A stretch of DNA of 64,000 nt from Bacillota bacterium (lineage in GTDB: Bacteria > Bacillota > Bacilli > Alicyclobacillales > SLC66). The stretch covers positions 152,392 through 216,391 of the forward strand of contig JAKADA010000001.1 of NCBI GenBank assembly GCA_021820975.1, given 5' to 3'. The notes below the pieces were generated by a model. The model was not told where the DNA came from. It worked only from the letters and a program-made list of their open reading frames with translations, and ran no database searches. Made by a program: the position numbers and the translations under genes. The stretch's first letter is position 1. Each line of letters opens with the position of its first letter. Of this stretch, positions 62,725 through 64,000 are shown in pieces.

Positions 62725-63945
62725 TTGCTGGGCCGGATTTCTCACCGTGCGCCCTTTTTGTTGGCGCTCTTCGCGATGCTTTTGTTTGGTGTCCTTGATA
62801 TGATTCGTGGTGTGGTTGCGCCATCGATATTGCATGCTTTTTCGCTGAATTATGCGCTGTTAGGCTTGTTGTTTTCCCTGTCTTCGATCGGCTATCTTGT
62901 TGGAAGTTTCTTAAGTGGTTTGGTTCTTGATCGGCTTGGTCAAAAACCGGTGATGACAGTTGGCATTAGTGTACTTTTTTTCGGGCTTGTGTTTATTGCT
63001 TTCGGGAAGACGTATGATGTTTTAGGGTTAGGTTACTTTTTGGCGGGTATTGGAAACGGGCTTATGGAGATCGCGGTCAACAGCGTGGTGCCTCTTGTGG
63101 CTACAGAACATCAGTCCCGATATTTTAATTTGTTGCATGGGTTTTATGGTGCTGGTGCCACGTTTGCTCCCATTGCTGCAGCCTGGGTTATTTCGACGTT
63201 TTCTTTATGGCAATTGCCCTATGTGCTGGCTGGATTCTTGGTTGTTGTCTTATTCGTACTTGTGCTTATAACGGTATATCCAGCTGCTAAACCTATGCCA
63301 ACTGCCCCACTGACGAAAGCGGATTCTTCGTTGCCATTAACAAAACTTTTCGTATCGCCCGCCTTGTACCTGCTTATTCTTGCGATCATGGTCTATGTGG
63401 TCGCAGAAGTTGGTATAGCCAATTGGCTGCCGACGTTTCTTCATACAACAAGAGGCTTCTCAACGTCCTTGGCCGCCACTTTTTTGGCGTTATTTTACCT
63501 GACGTTTACGGTGGGCAGGTTCACGGGAAGTGTCATTGTGCATCGTATAGGCAGTGTGAGATCTATTGTTGTTGCTTCTGTACTTGCGTTTTTTTGCACG
63601 CTAAGCGCGAGCTTTTTTCAAGGGAAGGCCTCTCTTTTGTTTATTGTTGCGGGGTTATTTTTTGGTCTCATCTTTCCGACGATCTCTTCGATGGCATCAG
63701 AAGCGTTTCCTACGCGCACAGCTACGGTGATGAGTATGCTCTTTACTTTTGCAGGTCTTGGATCGATTGCTGCCACATGGCTAATCGGTGTGATTGCTAC
63801 ATCATTTGGCCTTACGGTAGGATTTTATGTGATGGACACCTGTCTCTTGGGCACAGGTGGTTTGATTCTTCTCTTTTCTCTTTATGTCAAGCGGCAATCG
63901 CGATGGAAGGACACAGGTTGTGATGTACATATGCCTGTGCTATAA
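62725..63945 (+). CDS. Major facilitator superfamily transporter
   Basis: This is a 406-residue protein with twelve hydrophobic segments in two halves. The loop after segment 2 is 'GLVLDRLGQKPVMTVG', the MFS motif A. The second half has 'FLALFYLTFTVGRFTGSVIVHRIGSVRS', the matching loop. 'GNGLMEIAVNSVV' and 'HGFYGAGATFAPIAAAWV' resemble FucP/YfkF-type sugar or unknown-substrate transporters. The TTG start lies 8 bases after GAGGAG. The substrate is unknown; position next to the glycolytic operon hints at a sugar. Confidence 0.88.
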   Translation: MLGRISHRAPFLLALFAMLLFGVLDMIRGVVAPSILHAFSLNYALLGLLFSLSSIGYLVGSFLSGLVLDRLGQKPVMTVGISVLFFGLVFIAFGKTYDVLGLGYFLAGIGNGLMEIAVNSVVPLVATEHQSRYFNLLHGFYGAGATFAPIAAAWVISTFSLWQLPYVLAGFLVVVLFVLVLITVYPAAKPMPTAPLTKADSSLPLTKLFVSPALYLLILAIMVYVVAEVGIANWLPTFLHTTRGFSTSLAATFLALFYLTFTVGRFTGSVIVHRIGSVRSIVVASVLAFFCTLSASFFQGKASLLFIVAGLFFGLIFPTISSMASEAFPTRTATVMSMLFTFAGLGSIAATWLIGVIATSFGLTVGFYVMDTCLLGTGGLILLFSLYVKRQSRWKDTGCDVHMPVL

Positions 63946-63946
63946 T
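63918..63946 (+). promoter_or_regulatory. Sigma-A promoter for the gene at the window end
   Basis: TTGTGA (63918-63923), 17 bases, TATAAT (63941-63946) with an upstream TGC (extended -10). It overlaps the end of the MFS gene. Confidence 0.75.
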
Positions 63947-63977
63947 TTCACAGATACTAGGTGGAGGTGAAGTGGTT

Positions 63978-64000
63978 ATGCTGACAGGTGCGAAAGTGAT
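63978..64000 (+). CDS. Start of an unidentified gene (cut by window end)
   Basis: The ATG follows GGAGG by 10 bases and has a good promoter upstream. Only 'MLTGAKV' is visible, which is not enough to name it. GTG 63972 is an alternative start. Confidence 0.45.

Overview
The window looks like chromosome from a low-to-moderate GC, Gram-positive, Bacillales-type bacterium, probably an acidophilic member of the Alicyclobacillaceae. This rests on the CggR-controlled glycolytic operon cggR-gapA-pgk-tpiA-gpmI-eno, frequent TTG/GTG starts with strong AGGAGG sites, CcpA-type cre-like boxes, and a DoxD/DoxA-like thiosulfate:quinone oxidoreductase pair typical of acidophilic sulfur oxidisers. No 16S gene is present, so the placement is inference.

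Layout. Positions 1-3700 hold the end of a GT4 glycosyltransferase, two related small beta-rich proteins, an alpha/beta hydrolase and an AEC permease. Positions 3900-18600 form a carbohydrate region: a Gfo/Idh/MocA oxidoreductase, two CUT1 ABC transporters without ATPases, a secreted GH28 enzyme, two LacI regulators, and a 1014-residue protein that joins a complete LacI repressor to a complete glycogen-debranching-like glycosidase. Positions 18600-22740 carry doxDA-like genes with a membrane-tethered LuxR regulator, then gltX and tRNA-Gln, tRNA-Glu and tRNA-Lys. An ISL3 element (22767-24102) lies between the tRNAs and a terminator. Positions 24400-40900 are a pectin and oligogalacturonide locus: aldo-keto reductase, a 34-residue microprotein, a kduI / pectin methylesterase / deacetylase / epimerase operon on the minus strand, and on the plus strand a family-5 ABC transporter followed by PL2 lyase, KduD, GH105 and an intracellular GH28. 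Positions 40900-55500 are mixed: tRNA-Lys, SDR, SGNH hydrolase, a class A PBP, a two-component system, a TDT exporter, and a diguanylate cyclase next to a c-di-GMP-I riboswitch that precedes two secreted proteins, then an L,D-transpeptidase and a ComER-like protein. Positions 55500-64000 hold the glycolytic operon, an MFS transporter and the first bases of one more gene.

How the genes work together. Outside the cell, the secreted GH28 would cut polygalacturonan. Oligogalacturonides would enter through the family-5 ABC system. Inside, pectin methylesterase, PL2, GH28 and GH105 would reduce them to galacturonate and unsaturated galacturonate, and KduI and KduD would lead on to 2-keto-3-deoxygluconate; the last steps (KdgK, KdgA) are not in the window. 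A recurrent CG-centred palindrome, consensus AATAATAACGTTRTTATT, sits before the hydrolase, the Gfo/Idh gene, the microprotein, kduI, the family-5 transporter and the intracellular GH28. It defines a likely local regulon of a LacI-type repressor.

The observations most worth following are the LacI-glycosidase fusion, the palindrome regulon with its unknown 34-residue microprotein, the long hairpins after each solute-binding-protein gene, and the diguanylate cyclase / riboswitch / surface-protein cassette.
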